From Halonatronomonas betaini (GTDB taxonomy: Bacteria; Bacillota; Halanaerobiia; Halanaerobiales; Halarsenatibacteraceae), in the NCBI RefSeq assembly GCF_015666175.1, contig NZ_JADPIE010000001.1, forward strand, positions 439,741-503,740: a DNA stretch of 64,000 bases. The letters run 5' to 3'. Made by a program: the position numbers and the translations under genes. How positions within the stretch are numbered: the first letter of the stretch is position 1; the number at the start of each line of letters is the position of its first letter. Under the pieces are notes generated by a model. The model had not been told where the DNA came from. It was given only the letters and a program-made list of their open reading frames with translations, and made no database searches. Shown piece after piece: positions 37,943 through 47,063 of the stretch.

Positions 37943-38962
37943 TTGGAAAAGCAAGATAATTTAATTGAGGTAAATAATCTCAAAACTCATTTCTTTACTG
38001 AAGAAGGTGTTGTCAAGGCTGTTGATGGTGTTGATTTTTCAATTAAGCCTGGCGAAACAGTAGGTATTGTAGGTGAGTCTGGTTGTGGTAAAAGTGTTAC
38101 ATCTCTATCAATTATGAGATTAGTAGAATCTCCTCCTGGCAGGATTGTTGATGGAGAGATTTTATTTGAAGGTAAAGATTTAACAAAATTAAGTGAAAAA
38201 GAAATGAGAAAGATCAGAGGTAATGATATTTCTATGATTTTTCAGGAACCTATGACTTCTTTGAATCCAGTTTACACTGTTGGAGATCAGATTACAGAAG
38301 CATTGGTTCTTCATAAAAACATATCAAAAAAAGAAGCTAAGAGTCAGGCAGTCGAAATGCTAAGGAAAGTAGGTATTCCTCTTCCTGAACAGAGAGTAGA
38401 CGAATATCCTCACCAGTTAAGTGGAGGAATGCGTCAGCGTGTTATGATTGCTATGGCTTTATCATGTGATCCTAAATTATTAATAGCTGATGAACCAACT
38501 ACAGCGCTAGATGTTACTATTCAGGCTCAGATTCTGGATCTTATGAATGACCTTAAAAAAGAATTTGGTATGGCAATAATGATGATCACTCATGATTTAG
38601 GAGTTATTGCTGAAGTTTCAGATAGAATAGCAGTAATGTATGCAGGCAAAATAGTTGAATATGCTGATTCAGAAGAACTATTTGCAAACCCATCAAATCC
38701 ATATACCTGGGGACTTTTAAAATCTATTCCTCTGTTACATAAGGATATAGAAAAATTATTTGCAATTCCAGGTAATGTACCTAGTCCGCTTGATTTCCCT
38801 GATGGTTGTAAATTTAATTCCCGTTGTTTCCTTGCTGAGGATAAGTGTTATGAAGAAGAGCCACCATTACATGAAGTAAAAGATGGCCATGTATCCCGTT
38901 GTTGGTTTATTGATAAATTAGAAGAACATAAAAAGCAGGTTCAGGAAGATGAATCCGCTTAA
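37943..38962 (+). CDS. oppD: Oligopeptide ABC transporter ATPase, OppD/DppD type
   Basis: 339 aa from the TTG at 37943 (GTAGGTGA 7 nt upstream; the in-frame GTG at 37934 lies inside that site). ABC ATPase with Walker [13 protein letters not shown]-loop [10 protein letters not shown], signature [15 protein letters not shown], Walker [13 protein letters not shown] and H-loop MITHDLGV. The C-terminal oligopeptide extension with the [14 protein letters not shown]...CWF cysteine pattern is typical of OppD/DppD and can bind an Fe-S cluster in some members. Pairs with the next gene. The membrane permeases OppB/OppC are not in the window. Confidence 0.94.
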   Translation: MEKQDNLIEVNNLKTHFFTEEGVVKAVDGVDFSIKPGETVGIVGESGCGKSVTSLSIMRLVESPPGRIVDGEILFEGKDLTKLSEKEMRKIRGNDISMIFQEPMTSLNPVYTVGDQITEALVLHKNISKKEAKSQAVEMLRKVGIPLPEQRVDEYPHQLSGGMRQRVMIAMALSCDPKLLIADEPTTALDVTIQAQILDLMNDLKKEFGMAIMMITHDLGVIAEVSDRIAVMYAGKIVEYADSEELFANPSNPYTWGLLKSIPLLHKDIEKLFAIPGNVPSPLDFPDGCKFNSRCFLAEDKCYEEEPPLHEVKDGHVSRCWFIDKLEEHKKQVQEDESA

Positions 38963-38982
38963 ATTAGCTGGAGGTGAATGAT

Positions 38983-39990
38983 TTGGCAGTAGAAAAGGAA
39001 AATCTGCTAGAAGTAAAAAATTTAAAAAAGTATTTCCCGGTAAAAGCCGGTGTTTTTCGTAGAACTGTTGGTCATGTAAAAGCGGTGGATGATGTAAGTT
39101 TTAATATAAAATCAGGAGAAACTCTTGGTCTTGTAGGTGAATCTGGTTGTGGTAAATCCACTACAGGTAGAACTATTTTACGTCTTTTAGAAGCAACTGA
39201 TGGAGAAGTTATATTTGATGGGAAAAACATTCATCAATTAGATAAAAAGGATATGAGAAGTGTTCGTCGTCAGATGCAGATAATCTTTCAGGATCCATAT
39301 GCTTCATTAAATCCAAGAATGACTGTTGCTGATATTATTGGTGAACCAATGGATATTCATAATCTTGCTGAAAATAAGAAAGAAAGAAATAAAAAAGTTG
39401 AGGAGTTACTTGAAAGGGTAGGTCTTTTAGCAGATCACATGAAAAGGTACCCTCATGAGTTTTCTGGCGGGCAGCGTCAGAGAATTGGTGTAGCGAGAGC
39501 TCTAGCAGTAAATCCTCATTTAATAATTTGTGATGAGCCTGTTTCAGCTCTTGATGTATCTATTCAGGCCCAGGTAATTAATCTGATGGAAGAGCTACAG
39601 GATGATTTTGATTTAACCTATCTATTTATTGCTCATGACTTAAGTGTTGTTAAGCATATAAGTGATAGGATAGCTGTTATGTATCTAGGAAAAATAGTGG
39701 AGTTGGCAGATAAAAGAGAATTGTTTGATAATACCTTGCATCCATATACAAGGTCATTATTATCAGCTATTCCTGTTGCTGATCCTACTTATGAGAAAGA
39801 GAGGATAATTCTTGAAGGTGATGTACCAAGTCCTGTAGATCCTCCTTCAGGTTGTAGATTCCATCCTCGTTGTCCAGAAGCTATTGATATTTGTAGCGAA
39901 GTTGAACCAGAATTTAAAGATTATGGTGGAGGACATATGTCAGCCTGTCATGTAACTGATCAGGAACATGAAGCTGTAAATGATAAATAA
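38983..39990 (+). CDS. oppF: Oligopeptide ABC transporter ATPase, OppF/DppF type
   Basis: 335 aa from the TTG at 38983, with GGAGGTG 6 nt upstream. Walker [15 protein letters not shown]-loop [10 protein letters not shown], signature [15 protein letters not shown], Walker [13 protein letters not shown] and H-loop IAHDLSVV. C-terminal extension with [14 protein letters not shown]...CHV. Its N-terminal [15 protein letters not shown] is typical of OppF. The gene starts 20 nt after oppD; both use TTG starts. A bidirectional terminator follows. Confidence 0.94.
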   Translation: MAVEKENLLEVKNLKKYFPVKAGVFRRTVGHVKAVDDVSFNIKSGETLGLVGESGCGKSTTGRTILRLLEATDGEVIFDGKNIHQLDKKDMRSVRRQMQIIFQDPYASLNPRMTVADIIGEPMDIHNLAENKKERNKKVEELLERVGLLADHMKRYPHEFSGGQRQRIGVARALAVNPHLIICDEPVSALDVSIQAQVINLMEELQDDFDLTYLFIAHDLSVVKHISDRIAVMYLGKIVELADKRELFDNTLHPYTRSLLSAIPVADPTYEKERIILEGDVPSPVDPPSGCRFHPRCPEAIDICSEVEPEFKDYGGGHMSACHVTDQEHEAVNDK

Positions 39991-40010
39991 ATTCAATTAA
40001 TTATATTATA

Positions 40011-40041
40011 GAAAAAGCCCTCTATTAAGAGGGCTTTTTTA
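40011..40041. terminator. Bidirectional terminator between oppF and hflX
   Basis: AAAAAGCCCTCT (40012-40023) / AGAGGGCTTTTT (40028-40039), loop ATTA. Confidence 0.92.
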
Positions 40042-41296
40042 TCTTTTTATTTATCTTTTCTGCTAAAGATTTAGGGGCATAGGCTTTAATATATATACCT
40101 TCTTGTATATATTCTTCTTTTTCTACTTCCCCATTATTATGGAGTTTCTCTATTAAATTTGCATCTTCATAACCTATTACACCAGCGATTGTCTTAAAGT
40201 CTCTATAGACTATTTCCTGTATTTTCTCTAATAAATCATTTATATTTTTACCGGTTTTAGCAGATATAAATATAGCATCTGGATAGCAACTTCTTAAAAA
40301 TTGTTCTTTTTCAGCATTTAAAAGATCAATTTTGTTAAAAACAAGAATTTCTTCTTTTTCTTCTTCAGTTATATCAGCAAGAACATTTTTAACTGTATTC
40401 ATTTTTTTATCAATATCATCTGAAGATCCATCCACAAGGTGAATGATGATATCAGCCTGGTTAATCTCCTCAAGAGTTGCTCTGAATGATGCTATTAAGC
40501 CATGTGGCAGGTCTCTAATGAAACCAACTGTATCAGAAATTATTGCTGATTTACCACCAGGCAATTCAAAATTTCTCATAGTCGAATCTAATGTTGCAAA
40601 TAATTGATCAGCAACTAATTTATCAGCTTCTGTTAATTGATTTAATAATGTGGATTTTCCTGCATTTGTATAGCCAGCTAAAGCTATTATAGGATCTTTT
40701 CTATCCTGGCGTTGAACATCCCTGGTTTTTTTAATTTCTTCTAATTCATTTTTTAATCTGTGAATCCGCTTGTTAATTCTTCTTCTGTCAGTTTCTAATT
40801 TAGATTCACCTGGTCCTCTCGTTCCAATTCCACCAGCAAGACGGGACATTTCTTCCCCTTTACCAGTCAGACGAGAAAGCATATATTCCAACTGAGCTTT
40901 TTCTACCTGTAATTTACTTTCTTTAGTTTTGGCATGGAGTGAAAATATATCCAAAATTAATTGAGTTCTATCAATAACCCTTATTTCTAATTCTTCTTCT
41001 AAATTTCTTAATTGAGCTGGAGTTAGTTCGCAATCAAAAATTATCAGATTTATATTTTGATTTAATACAAAGTTTTTAATTTGGTTTAACTTTCCAGTAC
41101 CTACATAGTGAGCTGGATTAACATTATCTTTTCTGTACTTAATATATCCCTTGATATTTCCACCAGCAGTTAAAGTTAATTCTTTCAATTCTTCAATGTT
41201 TTCATTTTTTTCTCCAACAAGAAGCACTTGATCTTCAGTTATACCAGTAGAAAAATGATCTTTTTTAATATTAATCCCTCCATTTATTTTATACAT
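40025..41296 (-). CDS. hflX: GTPase HflX
   Basis: 423 aa if begun at the ATG (41296). Ribosome-associated GTPase that rescues or splits stressed ribosomes. N-terminal HflX domain (TAGGNIKGYIKYRKD, HYVGTGKLNQIK), a glycine-rich linker (RLAGGIGTRGPGESKLE) and G domain with G1 GYTNAGKSTLLNQL, G3 DTVGFIRDLPHG and G4 FNKIDLL; a C-terminal extension follows. Start is uncertain: a consensus promoter (TTGTAT-16-TATAAT) ends only 2 nt before that ATG, while a strong GGAGGG sits inside the first codons, 6 nt before an ATT at 41269. Translation may really begin at that ATT codon (414 aa). Divergent from csoR. Confidence 0.95.
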   Translation of the reverse strand: MYKINGGINIKKDHFSTGITEDQVLLVGEKNENIEELKELTLTAGGNIKGYIKYRKDNVNPAHYVGTGKLNQIKNFVLNQNINLIIFDCELTPAQLRNLEEELEIRVIDRTQLILDIFSLHAKTKESKLQVEKAQLEYMLSRLTGKGEEMSRLAGGIGTRGPGESKLETDRRRINKRIHRLKNELEEIKKTRDVQRQDRKDPIIALAGYTNAGKSTLLNQLTEADKLVADQLFATLDSTMRNFELPGGKSAIISDTVGFIRDLPHGLIASFRATLEEINQADIIIHLVDGSSDDIDKKMNTVKNVLADITEEEKEEILVFNKIDLLNAEKEQFLRSCYPDAIFISAKTGKNINDLLEKIQEIVYRDFKTIAGVIGYEDANLIEKLHNNGEVEKEEYIQEGIYIKAYAPKSLAEKINKKIKKPS

Positions 41297-41326
41297 TAAT
41301 TATACCAAATTAAATTATAAATACAA
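41297..41326 (-). promoter_or_regulatory. hflX promoter
   Basis: On the minus strand TTGTAT, 16 nt, TATAAT, ending 2 nt before the ATG at 41296. The transcript would therefore begin at or after that ATG. Confidence 0.6.
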
Positions 41327-41336
41327 GCGTTCAATC

Positions 41337-41390
41337 TTGACATATAACAAAGAAAAATGGTATATTATATACGTACCGGGAACGGGTATC
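41337..41390 (+). promoter_or_regulatory. csoR promoter and operator
   Basis: -35 TTGACA (41337-41342), 18 nt, -10 TATATT (41361-41366). Just downstream is TACC-GGGAACG-GGTA (41374-41388), a G-rich dyad like those bound by CsoR/RcnR-family repressors. It lies over the transcription start, fitting autorepression. Confidence 0.65.
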
Positions 41391-41408
41391 AACTAATGGA
41401 GGGATATC

Positions 41409-41684
41409 ATGAGCTCATTACAAAGTGAAGATAAAAAAGCATTATTAAATCGTTTAAGTCGTATAGAAGGACAGGTAAGAGGTTTAGCCAGAATGATAGA
41501 AGAAGATAAGTATTGTATTGATATTTTAACTCAGATAGCAGCTAGCAGAGGGGCCTTAAAGAATGTTGGTTTGAAGGTATTACAGCGTCATGTTGAGGGC
41601 TGTGTTAGTAATGCTATTAAAGATGGTAATACCGAAGATGTAGTTCCAGAATTATTAGATACAGTTAATCGCTTTGTTGATTAG
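41409..41684 (+). CDS. csoR: CsoR/RcnR-family metal-sensing repressor
   Basis: 91 aa, ATG after GGAGGG. All-helical DUF156 repressor: LLNRLSRIEGQVRGLARMIE (residues 12-31), then KYCIDILTQIAASRGAL (Cys about 36) and LQRHVEGCVSNAI (His about 61, Cys about 65). The Cys-His-Cys set is that of copper-sensing CsoR rather than the sulfur sensor CstR, which lacks the His. It would release DNA on binding Cu(I). No copper ATPase or chaperone gene is adjacent, so its target lies elsewhere. Its own promoter carries a matching dyad. Confidence 0.92.
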   Translation: MSSLQSEDKKALLNRLSRIEGQVRGLARMIEEDKYCIDILTQIAASRGALKNVGLKVLQRHVEGCVSNAIKDGNTEDVVPELLDTVNRFVD

Positions 41685-41695
41685 ATAAAAATTAT

Positions 41696-41742
41696 GTCCG
41701 GCCTTTTGCCTATTATTTCATATAAGGCTGGACTTTTTTATT
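41696..41742 (+). terminator. Terminator after csoR
   Basis: GTCCGGCCTT (41696-41705) / AAGGCTGGAC (41724-41733), then six T residues. Confidence 0.8.
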
Positions 41743-41808
41743 TTAATAGTATATAATATTATATGAAAGATCAAATAAATATACATAGATTGGGGATGAG
41801 GCTTGCAA

Positions 41809-42936
41809 ATGTCAAAAAAACAATTGGCTCTGGTATGTTTAATTTTTGTTTTCTTGCTGGGGATTCAATCCAGTCCCATAATTAATGAAATTGGAGCTCA
41901 AATTCAGGAGGATTCTGAGTTAATCTATGAAGATACTGCTTCCCCTTTATCTTTATTAAATTTTAACTTTTTAAATTCATCTGACCAGGTTAAGAATGAT
42001 ATTGATTACATAAGTTCAAATGCTTTTCCAGTAAATTCTTATAATAATAGGACAGATTTTGTTATAGGCGAAAAAGAGTTATCCTGGCAAAAAGAAGATT
42101 CAGATAGAAATATTAATTTAGCTGATGAAGCTACTGAAAAATTTGATCGTCAACTTGAGGAAAGACTTGAAGAAATAACGGGTGTAGGATTTATCCAGGC
42201 AGTAAATAAAGACTATAGTAATTATAACTTATTATCTGATATTAAAACCCATGTTGTTAAGCCAGGAGAAAGTCTTTGGACTATAGCAAGTAAACATAAC
42301 ATAAATATTGATACATTAATAGGTGCAAATGATATAAATGATATGAATCAAATAATGCCAGGTGACGAATTAACAATACTTCCTGTAAGAGGTATAATGT
42401 ACAGGATAGGGCCTGGAGATTCTTTTAAAGATTTAGTTTCAAAATATAATTTAGATAAAGAAGAAGTTAAACAGGCTAATAACATCAGAAATCCAGAAAA
42501 TATATCTCAAGGTAAAAACATAATATTACCAGGTGCAGAACCAGAATTTGGTTATCAGGATAGATTGAATCAAATGTTTGTTAGACCAGTTGAAGGGAGA
42601 ATAAGTAGTCCTTTTGGTCCTCGCTGGGGAAGCCATCATGACGGTAAAGATTATGCAGTACCTATAGGTACACCTGTAAAAGCAGCTGGTGGCGGAAGGG
42701 TAGTTTATGTGGGTTGGTCATCTGGATATGGTAATACAGTTATTTTGCAACATCAGGAAGGAATGAGAACACTCTATGCTCATTTAAATTCCTTTAATGT
42801 TAGCTCAGGACAAAGAGTTAATAGGGGGCAGGTTATTGCTCGCTCAGGAAATACAGGTCGCTCAACTGGTCCGCATCTTCATTTTGAAGTTAGAGTCAAT
42901 GGAAGACCAGTTGATCCTGCCGGATATTTAAGGTAA
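41809..42936 (+). CDS. LysM-M23 peptidoglycan endopeptidase
   Basis: 375 aa from the ATG at 41809; an in-frame TTG at 41803 is too close to GATGAGG. N-terminal signal/anchor helix (QLALVCLIFVFLLGIQSS), a variable stretch, two LysM peptidoglycan-binding repeats (THVVKPGESLWTIASKHNIN at about 148; YRIGPGDSFKDLVSKYNLD at about 198) and a C-terminal M23 (lysostaphin-type) peptidase with GRISSPFGPRWGSHHDGKDY, GYGNTVILQHQEGMRTLYAH and TGPHLHFEVR zinc ligands (H...D, HLH). Likely cuts cell-wall peptides during growth or division. Own terminator with a long stem follows. Confidence 0.95.
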   Translation: MSKKQLALVCLIFVFLLGIQSSPIINEIGAQIQEDSELIYEDTASPLSLLNFNFLNSSDQVKNDIDYISSNAFPVNSYNNRTDFVIGEKELSWQKEDSDRNINLADEATEKFDRQLEERLEEITGVGFIQAVNKDYSNYNLLSDIKTHVVKPGESLWTIASKHNINIDTLIGANDINDMNQIMPGDELTILPVRGIMYRIGPGDSFKDLVSKYNLDKEEVKQANNIRNPENISQGKNIILPGAEPEFGYQDRLNQMFVRPVEGRISSPFGPRWGSHHDGKDYAVPIGTPVKAAGGGRVVYVGWSSGYGNTVILQHQEGMRTLYAHLNSFNVSSGQRVNRGQVIARSGNTGRSTGPHLHFEVRVNGRPVDPAGYLR

Positions 42937-42943
42937 ATTTATC

Positions 42944-42987
42944 TCCTGCTTTTTAAAAAATTCTTTTTAAAAAGCAGGACTTTTTAT
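42944..42987 (+). terminator. Terminator after M23 peptidase gene
   Basis: TCCTGCTTTTTAAAAA pairs with TTTTTAAAAAGCAGGA, loop of about 4, then CTTTTTATTTT. Confidence 0.9.
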
Positions 42988-43038
42988 TTTGATGTAGAAT
43001 TAGTTAAAATAAGATAACAATATTTTTTTGAACATCAG

Positions 43039-43052
43039 TGCAAGCGTTTGCA
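43039..43052 (+). promoter_or_regulatory. LacI-family operator upstream of malR
   Basis: TGCAAGCGTTTGCA, a near-perfect palindrome with the central CG typical of LacI/GalR-family sites (MalR or CcpA type), 46 bp before the malR start. It fits autoregulation. Confidence 0.75.
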
Positions 43053-43094
43053 TTTAATAAGTTTATATCTTTTAAATAAATAAAGGTGATGAGA

Positions 43095-44111
43095 ATGAAG
43101 AAGGTTACTATAAAAGATGTAGCAAAAGAGGCTGAAGTTTCTCCTTCAACAGTTTCCAGGGTAATTAGTGATAGTCCCAATATAAGTAAATCAACTAAAG
43201 ATAAAGTAAGATTTATAATGGATGAAATGGGGTATTATCCTAATGCGATTGCGAGAAGTCTTGTAAAACAAAAGACTAGATCTATTGGTCTTGTTATGTC
43301 TAGACCAACTGATAGAGCCCTGGCAAATCCTTTTTTCTCAGGGGTAATTCAGGGGATAGCAGCAGTAGCCCAGGAGAAAAATTATAGCCTACTATTAACA
43401 GCAGCAGATAATTATGAAGATGAGTATCAAGAGGCATTAAAACAATTAAAAGTTGGTAGAGTTGATGGACTAGTACTTTTAGCTTCTAGAATTAATGATG
43501 ATCTTATTAAACAGTTGCTTAAAAATAATTATCCATTTGTTTTAATTGGTAGAAGTCAAGAATATCAATCGATTCCCAGGGTAGATAATGATAACTACAA
43601 AGCTGCATATGATCTTATTATAAAATTAATTCAATCTGGCTATAAAGAGTTTTCAATTCTTGCAGGCCATAAAGATTATGTATTTACTGGCGATAGGCTT
43701 AAAGGAGTAATAGATGCTCTTAAAGAAAACGATTTGAGCTTAGACCCTGATAGAATAGAATTTACAGATTTCACATTTGAATCAGCAGAAAAATCTGCTT
43801 ATAGGATTTTATCTAATCATAATACAGATGCATTAATTGCATTTGACGATTTACTTGGTATGGCAGCAGTTCAAACTGCTGAAAGTCTTGGTTTCTCTGT
43901 TCCAGACCAAATTGGTATTGTAGGCTTTAATGACCATACACTGGTTTCATATTTAAAACCATCATTAACTACTGTAAAAATTCCAATAGTTGATATGGGT
44001 GAAAGAGCAATATCTATGTTAATCAAAATGCTTGAAAATACATCTTATAATGGTGAAGAAAAAATAATACCTACTGAAATAATTGAGAGGGAATCATTAA
44101 AATTCAAATAG
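43095..44111 (+). CDS. malR: LacI-family regulator of maltose/maltodextrin genes
   Basis: 338 aa from the ATG at 43095 (AAAGGTGATGAG upstream; ATG at 43086 is within this site). N-terminal HTH (VTIKDVAKEAEVSPSTVSRV, then hinge NAIARSLVKQKTRSIGLVMS) and a periplasmic-binding-like sensor domain (about 60-338) with NPFFSGVIQGIA, GRVDGLVLLAS and IGIVGFNDHTLVSYLKPSLTTV. It is placed just before malEFG and a cyclomaltodextrinase, so maltose or maltodextrin is the probable inducer (inference from neighbours). A matching operator lies in its own promoter; none is clear directly before malE, 99 bp downstream. Confidence 0.92.
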   Translation: MKKVTIKDVAKEAEVSPSTVSRVISDSPNISKSTKDKVRFIMDEMGYYPNAIARSLVKQKTRSIGLVMSRPTDRALANPFFSGVIQGIAAVAQEKNYSLLLTAADNYEDEYQEALKQLKVGRVDGLVLLASRINDDLIKQLLKNNYPFVLIGRSQEYQSIPRVDNDNYKAAYDLIIKLIQSGYKEFSILAGHKDYVFTGDRLKGVIDALKENDLSLDPDRIEFTDFTFESAEKSAYRILSNHNTDALIAFDDLLGMAAVQTAESLGFSVPDQIGIVGFNDHTLVSYLKPSLTTVKIPIVDMGERAISMLIKMLENTSYNGEEKIIPTEIIERESLKFK

Positions 44112-44210
44112 ATAGCAAAAACAAATTTCAACCTGGAGGTGGTAGGTTAAATTAATGCTGGTTTAATTTTAAGAATCTTTAAAACTATAACAATAGGGGG
44201 ATTTTAAAAA

Positions 44211-45404
44211 ATGAAAAAAGTAATTGGTTTAATGCTTGCTTTAGTTATGGTATTTGGTATGGCGAATGTTGTTGAAGCTTCAACTCCTGGTCAACTTCTA
44301 ATTTGGGCCGATGATACAAGAACTCCTGTATTAGAAGATATCAAAGGGGAGTTCGAAGAAATGTATGGAATACCTGTAGAAGTACAGGAGAAGCCTTTTG
44401 GCGACATTAGAGATGATTTAGCGATAGAGGGGCCCGCAGGTGAAGGTCCAGATATTATTGTTGGAGCCCACGATTGGATGGGAGAATTAGTTGCTAATGG
44501 ATTAATTGAGCCGATTAATTTGGAATCACCAGATCTATTCATGGAAACAGGCCTTGATGCATTTATGTGGGGCGAAGATTTATATGGTATGCCATATGCT
44601 ATTGAAGCTATTGGCCTTTTCTATAATAAAGATATTGTAGAAGAGCCACCAGCTACATTTGAAGAATTCTCTGAAATGGTTAGAAATTTAAGAGATAGAG
44701 ATGAAGGGAAATATGGTTTTGTAATGCCCCAACCTGATCCTTATCACACTTTCCCATTCTTTAGTGGCTATGGTGGTTATGTCTTTGGTGAAGATGAAGA
44801 TGGAGTTTTAAATCCAATGGATATAGGACTTAACAATGAAGGATCAATAAGGGCACTTGAAGAACTAGTTGAACTTTACGACGGCTATATCCCTTATATC
44901 GATTATGAGACAATGATGAGTATCTTTACTAGTGGCGATGCAGGAATGATGTTAACTGGACCATGGGCTGCGGCAGATATTAGAGACGCAGGTATTGACT
45001 ATGGATTTACAAGTCTTCCTACAATGAATGGTAATGATCCTCGTCCATTTGTTGGTGTTCAGGGCTTTATGATTTCTTCATTCTCTGAAAACAGAATACT
45101 TGCTCAGACATTTTTAAATGAATTTGTTGCAACTGAAGATGTAATGTATCGCTTTTATGAAATAGATGACCGTCCTCCAACATTTATTCCTGCTGGTGAT
45201 AGAGCATCTGAAGATCCAGATACAGCTGGTGTTCTTGAAAGTGCTGAAACTGGAGTTCCAATGCCAGCAATTACAGAGATGGCTGCTGTCTGGAGTGCCT
45301 GGGAAGATGCACTTTCCTTAGCTCTAAATCAAGATCAAACTGCAGAAGAAGCATTAAATGATGCTGTTGATCAGATTATTACAACAATTGAAGAATCAGA
45401 ATAA
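44211..45404 (+). CDS. malE: Maltose/maltodextrin-binding protein
   Basis: 397 aa, ATG after AGGGGG. Sec signal peptide (KKVIGLMLALVMVFGMANVVEA) without a lipobox Cys, so a free periplasmic protein, which fits an outer-membrane envelope. The family 1 binding fold is evident: PGQLLIWADDTRTPVLEDIK, GEGPDIIVGAHDWMGEL, DLYGMPYAIEAIGLFYNKDI (the YGMPYA.E.....YN element typical of MalE), GDAGMMLTGPWAAADI and FVGVQGFMISSFS. The protein is very acidic. Followed by a strong hairpin that likely sets higher expression of malE than of malFG. Confidence 0.95.
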   Translation: MKKVIGLMLALVMVFGMANVVEASTPGQLLIWADDTRTPVLEDIKGEFEEMYGIPVEVQEKPFGDIRDDLAIEGPAGEGPDIIVGAHDWMGELVANGLIEPINLESPDLFMETGLDAFMWGEDLYGMPYAIEAIGLFYNKDIVEEPPATFEEFSEMVRNLRDRDEGKYGFVMPQPDPYHTFPFFSGYGGYVFGEDEDGVLNPMDIGLNNEGSIRALEELVELYDGYIPYIDYETMMSIFTSGDAGMMLTGPWAAADIRDAGIDYGFTSLPTMNGNDPRPFVGVQGFMISSFSENRILAQTFLNEFVATEDVMYRFYEIDDRPPTFIPAGDRASEDPDTAGVLESAETGVPMPAITEMAAVWSAWEDALSLALNQDQTAEEALNDAVDQIITTIEESE

Positions 45405-45437
45405 AAATATGATTACAATAAACTATTAAGTTAGAAA

Positions 45438-45470
45438 ATGCCGGCATAATTAATATGCCGGCGTTTTCAA
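45438..45470 (+). terminator. Intra-operon terminator/stabiliser between malE and malF
   Basis: GCCGGCAT (45440-45447) / ATGCCGGC (45455-45462), loop AATTAAT, then GTTTTC. Such hairpins after malE commonly attenuate transcription into the permease genes. Confidence 0.8.
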
Positions 45471-45494
45471 CCCCATGAAATGGAGGGGAGATAA

Positions 45495-47063
45495 TTGGAT
45501 TTGTGGAAAAAGAATAAGTCATTTATTTTTAAAATTATATTTTTAGCAATTTTTAATGCTTTAGCTCTTTGGAGTGTAATTGTTGGTATAGTTACTGAAG
45601 GCTGGATTCTTGTTAGTATTACTGTATTAGTAATGATTTTAATTAATTATATCTATATTTCTGATAAAGTCTATCCATTGAGATATATTATACCAGGAAC
45701 ATTTTTTATGATTTTATTAGTTGTCTATCCAATTTTTTATACAATTTATATTTCAACTACTAATTATGGTACAGGAAATATGCTTGATAAAGATCAGGTT
45801 ATAAACCAACTTGAAGGCAGGACCTTTTTACCTGAAGATACTAGAACTTATAATTTTACTGTATTTAAATCAGAAGATGATGAGTTTAAATTATTATTTG
45901 AAGATCCAGAAACAGGGGATTTATTATTAGGAGATACTATAGACTATTCTGTTGAAGAAATTTCTGATACTGATGATAGGTTAATAGATTCAACCGATGA
46001 TGGAGATATTGACGAAATTAATGGTTACACTCGCCTTGAACAACCAGAAGTTATTCAGAATTTAGGAAGGTTAGAGGCATTAAGGATTGATTATAGGGAT
46101 AATGAACTTAGAATGAAAGATCTTAATTCTTTTGCTTTATACAGACAAAGGTATGAATATATATCTGAAGAAGATAAGATTATTGATTTAAGAGATGGTT
46201 ATGAGTTTACACCAGTTAGAGGTCACTTTTATAATGAAGAAGTAGGTAGGCTTTCACCAGGCTTTAGAACTTTTGTCGGATCCAGAAATTATCAGAGACT
46301 ATTAAGAGATCCAAGAATTTTACAGCCATTCTTTAGAGTTTTTGTCTGGACATTTGCCTGGGCTATTTTAAGTGTAGGAACAACTTTCGCTTTAGGATTA
46401 TTATTAGCTCTTATTTTAGATGATAAAAAATTAAAATTCAGAAAATTTTATAGGACTATTTTAATAATTCCATATGCTATGCCTGCTTTCATTTCTGTAT
46501 TAATCTGGAGGGGTTTATTTAATCCAGAAGTAGGGGTAATTAATCGAATATTAGATTCACTGCCCTTTTTATCTGCATTACCATTTATGCATAATGTATT
46601 CTGGACTAGAGCGGCTTTAGTATTTATAAATCTCTGGTTAGGTTTCCCTTATATGTTACTTATTACTTTAGGAGCTTTACAGAGTATTGATAAAAACTTG
46701 TATGAAGCAGCAATAATTGATGGTGCTAGTATCTGGCAGAAATTTAGATACATTACATTGCCATTACTTCTTATTACTGTAGCCCCATTATTAATTGCTT
46801 CATTTGCCTTTAACTTTAATAATTTTAATATTATCTATCTATTTAATGAAGGACGTCCAGCAATTGCAGGAGCTCAAACACCTGCAGGTGGGACAGATAT
46901 TTTGATAAGTTATACTTATCGCCTATCCTTTGAGACAGGTAGAGGAGCGGATTTTGGACTTGCCAGTGCTGTTACTTTAATAATATTTATGATAACAGCG
47001 ACAATAACCTGGTTTAACTTTAGATTTACCGGGGCACTTGAGGAAGTGAAAGAAAATGAGTAG
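45495..47063 (+). CDS. malF: Maltose/maltodextrin ABC permease MalF
   Basis: 522 aa, TTG start after GGAGGGGAG, size close to E. coli MalF (514). Two N-terminal helices (about 11-50) and a third (about 65-85) precede a ~180-residue acidic extracytoplasmic insertion (about 90-270, the place of the P2 domain), followed by five or so helices and the EAAIIDGASIWQKFRYITLPLL loop (about 400) that contacts the ATPase. It imports maltodextrins together with MalG and MalE; no MalK/MsmX ATPase gene is present, so a shared one is presumably used. The start of malG overlaps the stop by 8 nt. Confidence 0.94.
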   Translation: MDLWKKNKSFIFKIIFLAIFNALALWSVIVGIVTEGWILVSITVLVMILINYIYISDKVYPLRYIIPGTFFMILLVVYPIFYTIYISTTNYGTGNMLDKDQVINQLEGRTFLPEDTRTYNFTVFKSEDDEFKLLFEDPETGDLLLGDTIDYSVEEISDTDDRLIDSTDDGDIDEINGYTRLEQPEVIQNLGRLEALRIDYRDNELRMKDLNSFALYRQRYEYISEEDKIIDLRDGYEFTPVRGHFYNEEVGRLSPGFRTFVGSRNYQRLLRDPRILQPFFRVFVWTFAWAILSVGTTFALGLLLALILDDKKLKFRKFYRTILIIPYAMPAFISVLIWRGLFNPEVGVINRILDSLPFLSALPFMHNVFWTRAALVFINLWLGFPYMLLITLGALQSIDKNLYEAAIIDGASIWQKFRYITLPLLLITVAPLLIASFAFNFNNFNIIYLFNEGRPAIAGAQTPAGGTDILISYTYRLSFETGRGADFGLASAVTLIIFMITATITWFNFRFTGALEEVKENE

